From Tritrichomonas musculus (taxonomy: Eukaryota > Parabasalia > Tritrichomonadida > Tritrichomonadidae), in NCBI GenBank assembly GCA_039105265.1, contig JAPFFF010000056.1:62001-126000 (forward strand): DNA of 64,000 bases, in the 5' to 3' direction. Numbering within the stretch: position 1 is the first letter of the stretch; each line of letters opens with the position of its first letter. Below the pieces are notes generated by a model. That model did no database searches, was not told the origin of the DNA, and saw nothing but the letters and a program-made list of their open reading frames with translations. A program made the translations under genes and the position numbers. Positions 1-9,149 of this stretch are shown here, one piece after another.

Positions 1-1
1 C

Positions 2-1345
2 AATCCTTATCACGGAGGAATCATGTTCATGCCTGGTTCATTTATAAAACGATTTGATGTTTATGATGAACAAGGAAACAAGAATGAAAAGGTTCTTAAT
101 ACTGCAATGAATATCATTCAATCAAAGAAACGATTTGATGCAAACCCTGAGTTTATATTCAAAGCTGAAGTCAAATTAAGATGTCCGAAAAATAAAATTA
201 ATGATTTGATTAACTTTCCCCCTGTGTTTAGAAACATCAATATAATGAATGATGAACAAACAATCGGAAGCTATATGTACAAATACATGAAAGACAATAA
301 ACTGAATTCAGCCGATAAAGAAACAAGAAAGCTGACAATGTTGCTTGATACATGCGGAACATTTATGACGTTCTCGAATTACCTTTTATGGTTTTTAATC
401 GACCACGGACTTATTGTTGATGACATTAAGAGCTTAAGTTTATATGAAGCTCATGACGGATTCAATCAATTTGTTTGTGAGTTTATGAAGAAGCGTCAAG
501 ATATATTGTCAGGAAAGACAAAAGGTAATGAAAAGTTCTATAAGATTAGCATGAACGGATCTTACGGATATGACGGAATGAATTCAGAGAACTTTAATAA
601 AGTCAGAATTGTTGATAAAAATAAAGCCTTTCAATTGATTGCATCCGATACTTATCGCAATGGATGTAAATTGTCAAATGATTGTTATTTGATACAATCA
701 CAACCTCATTCATTCAAATGTAATACATGTCTTCAGGAATCATTTTGGACTTTAGACAATGCGAAATACTGGTATTTGACTTTTCTTTATGACTTTCTTT
801 ACAAATGCATTGACATGAATAAGATTCATTTTAACTCGGTCGATACGGACAGCCTTTACATGTCAATCGCAGGAAATATGAATGTTCCGTTAGACCAGTT
901 GTTTGATTACGTCATCAAAGACAAATCATTTTATGACAAACACATTTATAGCTTTATGCCAAACCCTGCAATCAATGATGTATATGATGAGAAAAAGATA
1001 CTCGGATGCTGTGTAGAAAAGTTCGGAGCAAGTCAGGTTGCTTTATGCTCTAAATGTTATACGATTTGGTCAGATGACAAAACAATTTCATTAAAGCTCA
1101 AAGGTGTTTCATTGAAGAAGAACAACATCAAATCAAGTGATTATAAAGATGTCATTGAAAAGCAATCAGTAATGAAAGGAAAGAATATAAACCTTCAAAT
1201 GAATTCACAACTGATGAGTAAAATAACTGTAATCAAAAATGCTTTAACAGCAGCACATTCAAAAATGTTGGTTTTATCGAATCAGTGTTGTTGTCCCTAC
1301 ATTCACGGAATGAATGCATCAAAGTATTTCATTGAAAACCATTAA
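2..1345 (+). CDS. Polinton family B DNA polymerase, C-terminal part (5' end off window)
   Basis: The frame is open to the window edge, so this is the 3' portion of a longer gene. It carries the polymerase palm: NGSYGYDG (motif B) and VDTDSLYM (motif C with two catalytic aspartates). It is almost residue-for-residue the same as the last 440 residues of the 1523-aa polymerase in Polinton C (24960-29531). The role is replication of the element, by protein priming as known for Polintons. The stop codon runs into TAAA. The next gene starts 55 bp downstream. Confidence 0.92.
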   Translation, partial: NPYHGGIMFMPGSFIKRFDVYDEQGNKNEKVLNTAMNIIQSKKRFDANPEFIFKAEVKLRCPKNKINDLINFPPVFRNINIMNDEQTIGSYMYKYMKDNKLNSADKETRKLTMLLDTCGTFMTFSNYLLWFLIDHGLIVDDIKSLSLYEAHDGFNQFVCEFMKKRQDILSGKTKGNEKFYKISMNGSYGYDGMNSENFNKVRIVDKNKAFQLIASDTYRNGCKLSNDCYLIQSQPHSFKCNTCLQESFWTLDNAKYWYLTFLYDFLYKCIDMNKIHFNSVDTDSLYMSIAGNMNVPLDQLFDYVIKDKSFYDKHIYSFMPNPAINDVYDEKKILGCCVEKFGASQVALCSKCYTIWSDDKTISLKLKGVSLKKNNIKSSDYKDVIEKQSVMKGKNINLQMNSQLMSKITVIKNALTAAHSKMLVLSNQCCCPYIHGMNASKYFIENH

Positions 1346-1384
1346 ACAATTAATTTGATGATTTTATTTTAAAAAATCATTTTT

Positions 1385-1394
1385 TTTATTTTTG
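1385..1394 (+). promoter_or_regulatory. TTTATTTTTG upstream motif of HNH gene
   Basis: The decamer TTTATTTTTG lies 6 bp before the ATG of the HNH gene. The same decamer occurs 6-20 bp before many other Polinton starts in this window on both strands (for example 11632-11641, 18038-18047, 24043-24052, 24339-24348, 38990-38999, 51812-51821). It is a candidate core promoter or leader element; this is inferred from recurrence and position only. Confidence 0.5.
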
Positions 1395-1400
1395 TTATAA

Positions 1401-2045
1401 ATGAGTCAACCAACTGAACAAACACAAATTGAAAATGCTGAAGCTGAATTTGAACCTTTGAAAGGTTTTGAAAGTGATTATGAAATTCAAACAACTTTCC
1501 CTTATAACATCAAGAATAAGAAAACAGGAAAAATAATAGCTGAAGGTGAATACAGACAAAATGTTTATCCGTGTGTAAGCCTAAATAACAAAAAATATTA
1601 TAAACATATTCTTGTAGCAAAGCAATTCATAACTAATGATGACCCTGAACATAAAACTCAAGTCGATCATATCAATCATGATAGGAGTGATTACCGTTTA
1701 TCTAATCTTCGATGGGTTTCACCGACAGAAAATCAACAAAATAAATCATCACATCTAAGTATTCAATATGAGTTTGTTGATGATATACCTGATGAAGCTA
1801 TGATTATTGATTTCTATGAAACAAAGACAGAAAGAAGAGAGTTTGAAGAAAACAAGTATTATTATTACTTTGATGAATCAAATAATGAAGACAAGTTTTA
1901 TGCAAAGATTACTGAAAATATTTATAAAGTACTACACCATAATATATCAAAATCAGGTAATGAATTTGTTTTACTTCGTGATGTTGAAAATAAAACAGTC
2001 GGTGTATATATCAATCGATTTAAACATCAACATGATTTGATTTAA
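1401..2045 (+). CDS. HNH endonuclease (NUMOD4 / homing-type), Polinton cargo
   Basis: This 214-aa protein begins with a NUMOD4-like segment (FEPLKGFESDYEI) followed by an HNH_3-type nuclease core around residues 86-112, with VDHINHDRSDYRLSNLRW and SPTENQQNK. Such proteins are typical free-standing homing endonucleases of phages and large DNA viruses. The C-terminal third is acidic and unassigned. It occupies the interval between polymerase and fiber, where Polinton C carries a KilA-N gene instead, so it is probably exchangeable cargo. Whether it cuts DNA to favour spread of its own element is not known from the sequence. The TTTATTTTTG motif is immediately upstream and the stop overlaps TAAA. 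Confidence 0.85.
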   Translation: MSQPTEQTQIENAEAEFEPLKGFESDYEIQTTFPYNIKNKKTGKIIAEGEYRQNVYPCVSLNNKKYYKHILVAKQFITNDDPEHKTQVDHINHDRSDYRLSNLRWVSPTENQQNKSSHLSIQYEFVDDIPDEAMIIDFYETKTERREFEENKYYYYFDESNNEDKFYAKITENIYKVLHHNISKSGNEFVLLRDVENKTVGVYINRFKHQHDLI

Positions 2046-2163
2046 ATGATGCATAAATATGTTTTATTTTTGTTATCATTGGTTTCAATGGATGAAACAC
2101 TAAAAATAATAATCATTGAATGATTTTGATGACTGATACCTAAAATATAGGTCATTATTTCGT

Positions 2164-2189
2164 TTTCGATTGAAGGTTAAAATTACCCC
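2164..2189. repeat. Inverted repeat flanking the 354-aa gene (left)
   Basis: This 26-bp sequence (starting TTTCGATTGAAGGTTAAAAT) is the exact reverse complement of 11708-11733 and of 18142-18167, both in the spacer between capsid and integrase genes. Its first 19 bp are also the exact reverse complement of 3332-3350, so the gene at 2211-3275 is bracketed by inverted copies. Confidence 0.85.
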
Positions 2190-2210
2190 GGTTGATATCC
2201 CTTTTCATTT

Positions 2211-3275
2211 TCACTTTCTGTTAACATATTTGACGTTCTTTGACGACGTTATATTGAATCTACCTGTTTTTTCAATCATTGATGCCAGTTCATCTTGCTT
2301 CACAAACAATCCGAATGATGTTTTATACTTCTTTTGGACGTCAGATAGTGTGAATCGTTCCATGGTCGGGTAGTTCTTTGTCATAAATGAATCAATATTA
2401 TATTTGTTCTCAGCTGGTTGTTCTTTGTATTCTTCATCAGCTTTTGTTTGTTCTTTCAAATCATCTCTCATATCTTGTAGCTCGCGAACACAATATTCAT
2501 ACTTTCGTTTAATGGCTTCACATTTTGAACATGTTTTAACTGATTTTGAATTACATTCAGCTATCTTTCCGTTCAATTGAATAATGTTATCAATGACGTC
2601 TTGAATCAATGACGGGTCGATTCGTAGCATCCAAACCTCATATGTGTCTGGTGGCGTATAACATCCGCATCTCATCATTTCCTTATCTTCTTCAGTCATA
2701 ACATAACTCTCAGCGTCATCGTTAATGCAAATACATCTCATGATAGATACACATTTTGATACAAATCTTTTGTAAACCCCGTACTCAGCGCTTTTATATA
2801 CGTCAGTAATGTTTTTATATATCTTATCGCACTTTTCATCTATTGTTGAATGATTGCAATGATAACCCATGAATTCAAAGTTACATTTTCTGATGAATTT
2901 CTTTATCTCAACAGTATCTGTACGTTCTTTCTTTATTTCTTCAAAGACCGGAATCACTGGTTTTGATGAATGAAGGTCATTGATGGCCGGTATGGCTTTG
3001 AATGCGTTAAATACATTATCCATTAAATCACTGTATCGCTGAATCTTTAACACATACTTTGAACGATTATCATTAATCAAATCAAACAGCCTTTCAATGT
3101 CTTCTTTTGCAGATTTTGACAAAATATTATTTCTGATTTGTTTATCACTGAGGAACAAATTAAGAAGTCTGTTTGCTTGTTCAATCATTAGTTGATTTGG
3201 ATTGAATGATTTGACTGATGAGGTCTCAACAACTGAAGAGCTTTCATTGTTTTGATTTGTTTGAATGACGGTCAT
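2211..3275 (-). CDS. Unknown 354-aa protein in an inverted-repeat cassette
   Basis: I do not recognise the family with confidence. The protein has a helical N-terminal half, Cys/His-containing central segments (CGCYTPP; CSKCEAIKRKYEYC) and a predicted coiled region. A C-terminal segment of about 45 residues (FTLSDVQKKYKTSFG... ending KYVNRK) reads like a winged-helix DNA-binding tail. The gene lies between HNH nuclease and fiber and has no counterpart in Polinton C. It is bracketed by inverted repeats also found alone elsewhere in A and B, which suggests it entered as a cassette. The start is the ATG at 3275, preceded by AT-rich sequence with AAAAATAAAAA. Confidence 0.6.
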   Translation of the reverse strand: MTVIQTNQNNESSSVVETSSVKSFNPNQLMIEQANRLLNLFLSDKQIRNNILSKSAKEDIERLFDLINDNRSKYVLKIQRYSDLMDNVFNAFKAIPAINDLHSSKPVIPVFEEIKKERTDTVEIKKFIRKCNFEFMGYHCNHSTIDEKCDKIYKNITDVYKSAEYGVYKRFVSKCVSIMRCICINDDAESYVMTEEDKEMMRCGCYTPPDTYEVWMLRIDPSLIQDVIDNIIQLNGKIAECNSKSVKTCSKCEAIKRKYEYCVRELQDMRDDLKEQTKADEEYKEQPAENKYNIDSFMTKNYPTMERFTLSDVQKKYKTSFGLFVKQDELASMIEKTGRFNITSSKNVKYVNRK

Positions 3276-3331
3276 TTTATAAAAAATAAAAAATCAAAAT
3301 GAAAAATAAAAAGGGATATAAAAAGAGATAT

Positions 3332-3350
3332 TTTTAACCTTCAATCGAAA
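3332..3350. repeat. Inverted repeat flanking the 354-aa gene (right)
   Basis: A 19-bp perfect inverted match to 2164-2182, lying 57 bp before the start codon of the 354-aa gene on its own strand. Together the two copies define a cassette of about 1.19 kb. Confidence 0.85.
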
Positions 3351-3398
3351 TCAAAAATGAAGCCCCTAAATGCTGTTCATGAATGAAAATCAATTGAT

Positions 3399-6300
3399 TT
3401 ACTCTTTGAATACAGCTAATGTTCTTTCATCAATGATGCTTGTGATGATTCCGACAGTCATACGTTTTATTTTTGATGTTATCGCAGTTTCACCACTAAG
3501 AACTTTCAGTTTATTGTCTTCATTATCTATAAACACTTCATCCCCGATTGAATAACATGATGAATCATTAACGCGAACCATATAATCACCATGACTTGCA
3601 AATGTTATACATTTATTTTTGTCATCAATTCTCACACATATGCCGACATATTCTTTCCATGTTCCTGAAGTCTTGACACTACAAATACAATCAGTTGTAT
3701 CATCAGCTGTTGAAGGTATCCATTCATCACCGACATGTTTGTAAACCTTACCTGTCATATACACTGGAGAACCTATAACGAAATCACTAACAGAGTTCAT
3801 TGATGATTCAATCGGTGAGTAATGTGTGATTGTATTTGAACCGTTTGATGTAATTGTACCTTTTACAACTAAATCTTTTTCAATAATTGTTTTATAAATT
3901 AAAGTAATATTTCTATCAACATTATTAAGATCATTATTTAAATGTTTACAAATTATATAATTATAACCACCTATTGCTAATGTAACAAATTTATCACTAT
4001 TATCAGTTCTACTATATCGTAATACTCCATAATTATCACTATTTAATACGCCAAACCTAATAACACATTTATTATCATATGATGAGAAAACAGATAAAGT
4101 ATTACTTGAAGTTGTACAATTAGCTGTCAACGCTCCATTAATAGTTGAATCACCTTCTTTTGGAACATATTTATTATCACATTCACTCTTCAGTGCATAC
4201 TTCTCATCAACATATTTCACCGAAGTAATCATATCATCGCTCACAGGTTGGTTGCTGATTAATGTGATAGACGCATCATATATATTGGTTAGTGTATCGT
4301 CCGCGGCTCTCAATGAGACGACACGTGTACCTACACGAATATCTATCAATTCACTTGACTCTCCGCTGGTTGATTTGTATATGAGATTTGCACCCTTTCG
4401 TCCAGAATATTCGTATTCAGCTTCTTCATATGTCGCATCTTCGGCATTTCGTTTGAACTTCACGATAATATTTTTGGTTGTTAATACCCTTCTGATATAT
4501 TCATCTGGGATTGCACAACCACTATCATTCTGCGCACATTGAATTGTGAATCGTTCTGGATTTTCATCAACAACATTCGAGTCTTTGATAAATGGTGATT
4601 CGATTTGTGCTCTAATGAAATTGTATGCTATAGGATTATTATTTCTATGTGCTGCAATATACGATACATATACAATTTGGCCATCATCATGACGCCATAT
4701 TATTCTATCAATGCGTTTGCCATTGCTATCATACCCGTCCATGCAATCATAAGTGCTAGTAGAACCATTTGGTTTAAATACTACATCAATATGCATTATA
4801 TCATCATCTTGATTATCCCCCCAATTAACATCAAATACCAAATGAACTCCAGCATTTGGTAGCTTAGGGGTAATATATGCACCCTCAGATAATTTTGCTG
4901 GATATTCAATATTCAATTCAGTTCCGTATAACGCGGTACTCAACGCAGATTCATTAACCAAATCTGTTGGAATTGTTGGAATCTCTGTTTTCAATGCATA
5001 CTTATCTAATTCATAAGCCAATTCATCCTCATCAACAAACTTCTCATCAGCTTGTGCACTAGTAAAATAAGCTGTCAGGTCAACATCTTTAATATCACTC
5101 TTCAATGCATATTTATCTTCGAGAAATGCAAGATTAACAACACAGTTTTTGTTTGTTTCATCATAATCTTCATTTGCAATATAACAACTTATTACATTGA
5201 TTCTGTGTTGGTTATCAAAATCATAAACAACTCCGCAACTTGAACTCATTTCTAATGTTAATGCTATATTTTGAACGCCATTATTTAAAACATAATCATT
5301 ATTATTAATACTTGATATAGTGAATATTCCTTTATATTTAATGTTTTCATCAGTTTTATCATATCCATCAAATAACATTCCGTATTGTTCCCATTTTTCT
5401 AAATATTGGCTTGCATTAGTATAAAGAGCCGAAAGAGTATTAATACTATTACCTTCATCATAATATAATTCTAATTCTTGATTGAAAGTAATTGTTTTAT
5501 CAATAATCTCTGGAATCTCACTTTTCAAAGCATACTTACCTTCTGCAACTGTTTTCGTTTCATACTTATCTAATTCATAAGCCAATTCATCCTCATCAAC
5601 AAACTTCTCATCAGCTTGTGCGCTAGTATAATACGGTGTCAAATCAACATCTTTAATATCACTCTTCAAAGCTAATTCATCATTTGTTTCTGCTAATGTT
5701 ATTGTTATCGAAAGGTATTGATATTTATCATAAATTGCTCCAGTAAATTCATCCCACACTAATTCAAAATACTCCCCTTCACTTTCAAATCCTTCAGCTT
5801 CATGTTGTTTAACGTTATATTCATCATCAGCATATAATTCATTTGTCTTGAATCTGATATCAAAATGGAATATATTACCACTATTGTCTACTTTATAACC
5901 AACCAAATGTGTTCCTTCTTTGAACGGTAAAACGTGAGATGTATCCATTCCGTTTTCTTCATATTCTTCTGGTACCGGACCTATATTAGGAAACATATAT
6001 GTCTTAGTTTCAATTGTGTATTCAGTTGATACATTCAAATTATCTCTCGTGATGTAATTCTTCAAATCATCTTTTGGAACATATCGTTCGGCACAATCAT
6101 CCAAAGCCGATTGAAAACCTTCATTAACTGCTATACTTGTTAAACACATTGATGCTTGAGCTGATAATGGTTTATCATCTTCAGCCATCAATTTCTGAAA
6201 CATTTCGTCCGGCAATAGTTCTTTTATGTTCAATTGTAACTCACTATTTTTGAGTACTTCCGGAATATCTGTCTTCATTGCATATCCTTTCAGTGATTCA

Positions 6301-6554
6301 TTTATTTTTGTCGTCAACGATTCTTCATTAATCAAGTCATCAGGTATATCAGTTGATAAAGCGTAATTGTTGATGACATAATCACGCAATCCGTTAACAG
6401 CTTCATTCAATTGTTCCTCTGTGATTCCGTGACCGTTCGATGAATCACCTTTGATAACATAATTATCGACATATCTTTTGATGTATTCGTTAATTAGTCC
6501 GTCAATAGTATTTGTTTTTGTTACGTGACCGCTCTGCTCGATCGTAAACATCAA
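3399..6554 (-). CDS. Fiber-like protein of Polinton A
   Basis: This 1051-aa protein has the build of a trimeric phage fiber. It carries a conserved N-terminal anchor (MFTIEQSGHVTK) and then a shaft with repeats of YYTSAQADEKFVDEDELAY and ALKSDIP type, alternating with beta-rich inserts. There is a variable distal domain and a conserved C-terminal domain of about 150 residues (from THYSPIESSMNSV to AVFKE). Homologs are in C (31149-34347) and E (55122-57728). The role is inferred: a virion spike for attachment to a host cell. The start could be either of two adjacent ATGs (6554 or 6551); homologs favour the second. It is divergently transcribed from the 835-aa gene, with only about 18-21 bp between the starts. 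Confidence 0.75.
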   Translation of the reverse strand: MMFTIEQSGHVTKTNTIDGLINEYIKRYVDNYVIKGDSSNGHGITEEQLNEAVNGLRDYVINNYALSTDIPDDLINEESLTTKINESLKGYAMKTDIPEVLKNSELQLNIKELLPDEMFQKLMAEDDKPLSAQASMCLTSIAVNEGFQSALDDCAERYVPKDDLKNYITRDNLNVSTEYTIETKTYMFPNIGPVPEEYEENGMDTSHVLPFKEGTHLVGYKVDNSGNIFHFDIRFKTNELYADDEYNVKQHEAEGFESEGEYFELVWDEFTGAIYDKYQYLSITITLAETNDELALKSDIKDVDLTPYYTSAQADEKFVDEDELAYELDKYETKTVAEGKYALKSEIPEIIDKTITFNQELELYYDEGNSINTLSALYTNASQYLEKWEQYGMLFDGYDKTDENIKYKGIFTISSINNNDYVLNNGVQNIALTLEMSSSCGVVYDFDNQHRINVISCYIANEDYDETNKNCVVNLAFLEDKYALKSDIKDVDLTAYFTSAQADEKFVDEDELAYELDKYALKTEIPTIPTDLVNESALSTALYGTELNIEYPAKLSEGAYITPKLPNAGVHLVFDVNWGDNQDDDIMHIDVVFKPNGSTSTYDCMDGYDSNGKRIDRIIWRHDDGQIVYVSYIAAHRNNNPIAYNFIRAQIESPFIKDSNVVDENPERFTIQCAQNDSGCAIPDEYIRRVLTTKNIIVKFKRNAEDATYEEAEYEYSGRKGANLIYKSTSGESSELIDIRVGTRVVSLRAADDTLTNIYDASITLISNQPVSDDMITSVKYVDEKYALKSECDNKYVPKEGDSTINGALTANCTTSSNTLSVFSSYDNKCVIRFGVLNSDNYGVLRYSRTDNSDKFVTLAIGGYNYIICKHLNNDLNNVDRNITLIYKTIIEKDLVVKGTITSNGSNTITHYSPIESSMNSVSDFVIGSPVYMTGKVYKHVGDEWIPSTADDTTDCICSVKTSGTWKEYVGICVRIDDKNKCITFASHGDYMVRVNDSSCYSIGDEVFIDNEDNKLKVLSGETAITSKIKRMTVGIITSIIDERTLAVFKE

Positions 6555-6572
6555 TTTATTAGAAACTAAACA
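6552..6572. promoter_or_regulatory. Ultra-short divergent start region (fiber / 835-aa gene)
   Basis: Only about 20 bp separate the start codons of the fiber gene (minus) and the 835-aa gene (plus). The sequence is AT-rich (ATTTATTAGAAACTAAACA) and conserved at the same place in Polinton C (34348-34369). In E the gap is 14 bp. Transcription signals for both genes must lie within the opposite coding regions or overlap here. Very short leaders are known in trichomonads. Confidence 0.55.
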
Positions 6573-9080
6573 ATGTCAAAACAAGATAAAAATAATTCAT
6601 CTGATAGCTTTGAATTAGATTTAAGTGGTAATATTGATGATGATTCTGTATTTGACAGTGAGGTATCTAAACCTGATGATGATGATTATGAACTAGAGGA
6701 CCCGATAGATTATTTTAAGAAAACGTTTCTCAGTACATACAAACTAGAACACCCCAATGATTTAATTAATTTGTTGTATCAAATACAAAACAATGAATAT
6801 ACAGGAAGAAGTGTCGGAAAGATTCGTGAAATGAAAGTTAAGTTTCGTCGATTTGTTTCATTGATGAACAAAATCAATGCAGGTATTAAAAGTAAAGGTA
6901 ATCAATTCCTTAGTTTAAAAGAGTACACAACAGATAAAAAAAGTCTTGATACAATTATCAATTACTTTAATATTGTTGTCAACGATGATTTAAATTATAG
7001 CTCTGACGGTTTTCGTTCATCACCCATCAAACCACCGAGAAAGATTCAAACACCACAAACCACCAAAGGAAGAAGAAAGAGAACAAGCATTCATGAACCA
7101 ACACCTGACAGCAGTAAACGAAGAACTCCGAGAAGAAAACGCATAACTCCGAGTGATTCTGATGAATTACTGAATACAAGTTTTTTAGAGCAAGAAGATT
7201 CCCTTCCGTCAATATCATTCAACTTCCCGGAATTTGAAGAAGAAGAAGAAGATAACCTATCATCCTTGTTGCTGTCTCCTTACGATCAGGTAGATGATGA
7301 TATAGAATTGCTTGAGCAATTAGGCTATAACCAGCCCTGGATCAAAGTACTTCCAAGATGTTATGAAGCAGCAAAGAAACCACAAAACAAACTTGATGAA
7401 CAAGCAAAGGAAAACGTTGATGCATTACATCAAACACTTGAAACTATTAGAGATAATATGAAGAGAAACATTGATATAACCAATGAACGAAAATCAATTA
7501 CAGGCTTATCATCATTCTTCAGAGTGTTTGACACAATCATTAATAGAAAACCTATCAAAGGCTCTGATGTCATACAACCAATCAAACCGCCATCAATCAA
7601 ACCAATAACAAACAATAATAATAATAATTTTTCGAGTAATAAAATGGATGATGATACAACATTTATTGCTAACGAGGATGATGAAACAGAACTTAATGAA
7701 ACGTTTCAACAGTACAATGAACGTGTAAAGAAGCCTGCCAAAAAAGTTAAGTTCGGTAAGCTTAATACTTTCGATGAATCACGTTTTAAGAAAGGAGCAG
7801 AATTTGAGTCACCAACATCTGAAGAAGAAATTCAACGATTATTGCAACAATACAAACAAGAAATCAAAACAACAGGTAAACGTGAAAACAGAGATGCTCC
7901 GACAGTTCTTAGCAATATCGGTAAATTCGGGAACTTAGATATTCAATCACACACCCAAAACAGCTCATTTTACAAACAAAACTTCCTTGATATAATCATT
8001 AACGGAAATTACAGGGTTAAATACATTCCTTCAGCCGCTACACGAGACCAGGCAAAAGTTTATTGTCACACACATCTTGACCCGGACGGAAAACCAAAAT
8101 ACAGATTACTTCCTACTAACGCTAAAGACCCGTCAGGAGAGATTGAAATAACAGACCTGAACGGTGATAAAGTTGATGATATTATATTAGTTGATAAACG
8201 AGGTGTTCCACAAATCATTAACGGATACAAGCTTGTATTTGCTTCTCCTTACAAGAAGGTTTGGAAAACAATGGTTACTACACCAGAAGCACGAAAGAAA
8301 TTACCGTTTAATGTCTGGCTTGATGAAATGTTTGAGAAAAGCAAAGAGAAAATCGATTGGAATACAGGTAAATATATTCTTCAAGACTCAAGCAAAACAC
8401 GACTCGCTCCATACATTCAATACTATTCTGATTTGAGATTAGGAAAACCAAGAGTCAGCACCAGAGCATCACCAAATTCATTCTGGAGTAGTCTCTTTTC
8501 TAAGATATGGAAGGTTTATTGGGAGATATTCAGTGAAATACATCCGTTATCAAAAGTTGTTAATTATCTTACTATATCAAATGCATTATTTGTATATCAC
8601 TTTGATAATCCCGTTAAGAAAGCAATTGAAACAGAACATAATTTGAAGCCGATGAATTACGTTGAATGGATGAATTACAGGAAAACACAAAAATCTGATT
8701 ATAACAAGAAATGTATTGCTCTCATACAAGATTTCATAAACAAATCTAAAAAGACAATCATCTTCGAAACCGGTAAATGGTCTAGAGATATTAATAGCTG
8801 GAATCCTGAGTTTAAGACCATTATCGAAAACATTAATTACTTAATTCAGAAAGTTGCACCCGCAGGTACTGATGTTAATGAAACAATAGCTTACATCAAT
8901 GTTGCTAGCCCGACAGATATTCAAACGTTAAAGGAGGTTTCAAATAATAATATCGCCGTCTGGATTGATGAAGTTTACGGTAAGGGTTGCGGATATATTG
9001 AATATAAGATTCAAATGTCTAAACAAAAGCTTGAGAGACTATCAGCAGCAGAAGGATATGATATCAAAGTACCTGAATGA
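6573..9080 (+). CDS. Conserved 835-aa Polinton protein, virion-associated candidate
   Basis: The N-terminus is acidic (repeated DDDD). A basic stretch at residues about 165-192 (RRKR, KRRTPRRKR) could be a nuclear localisation signal. A conserved core around residues 470-580 includes DLNGDKVDDIILVDKRG and IINGYKLVFASPYKKVW, a calcium-loop-like motif that I recall from proteins of Polinton-like viruses and virophages. The C-terminal half is helical and Trp/Tyr-rich. Homologs of 853 aa and 836 aa sit at the same place in C and E, always divergent from the fiber and next to the structural block. This suggests a structural or assembly role. No enzyme motif is visible. Confidence 0.7.
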   Translation: MSKQDKNNSSDSFELDLSGNIDDDSVFDSEVSKPDDDDYELEDPIDYFKKTFLSTYKLEHPNDLINLLYQIQNNEYTGRSVGKIREMKVKFRRFVSLMNKINAGIKSKGNQFLSLKEYTTDKKSLDTIINYFNIVVNDDLNYSSDGFRSSPIKPPRKIQTPQTTKGRRKRTSIHEPTPDSSKRRTPRRKRITPSDSDELLNTSFLEQEDSLPSISFNFPEFEEEEEDNLSSLLLSPYDQVDDDIELLEQLGYNQPWIKVLPRCYEAAKKPQNKLDEQAKENVDALHQTLETIRDNMKRNIDITNERKSITGLSSFFRVFDTIINRKPIKGSDVIQPIKPPSIKPITNNNNNNFSSNKMDDDTTFIANEDDETELNETFQQYNERVKKPAKKVKFGKLNTFDESRFKKGAEFESPTSEEEIQRLLQQYKQEIKTTGKRENRDAPTVLSNIGKFGNLDIQSHTQNSSFYKQNFLDIIINGNYRVKYIPSAATRDQAKVYCHTHLDPDGKPKYRLLPTNAKDPSGEIEITDLNGDKVDDIILVDKRGVPQIINGYKLVFASPYKKVWKTMVTTPEARKKLPFNVWLDEMFEKSKEKIDWNTGKYILQDSSKTRLAPYIQYYSDLRLGKPRVSTRASPNSFWSSLFSKIWKVYWEIFSEIHPLSKVVNYLTISNALFVYHFDNPVKKAIETEHNLKPMNYVEWMNYRKTQKSDYNKKCIALIQDFINKSKKTIIFETGKWSRDINSWNPEFKTIIENINYLIQKVAPAGTDVNETIAYINVASPTDIQTLKEVSNNNIAVWIDEVYGKGCGYIEYKIQMSKQKLERLSAAEGYDIKVPE

Positions 9081-9149
9081 ATAAAAATAAATTAATGATT
9101 ATTTGATGAAGCTACCTTGAACCTCTTTTGCAAAATGATGATTTTATTT

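Noticed and set aside
4252-4542. 96-codon plus-strand frame within the fiber gene and a similar one in E (55882-56265)
   Set aside because: Both are the antisense of a conserved fiber domain, which explains their similarity.
3399-6554. Bacteriophage or bacterial contamination suggested by fiber, HNH and KilA-N genes
   Set aside because: These genes lie in elements with a Polinton polymerase, integrase and capsid, and next to a eukaryotic nucleoporin; stop codons carry the TAAA pattern and no bacterial operon signals are seen.
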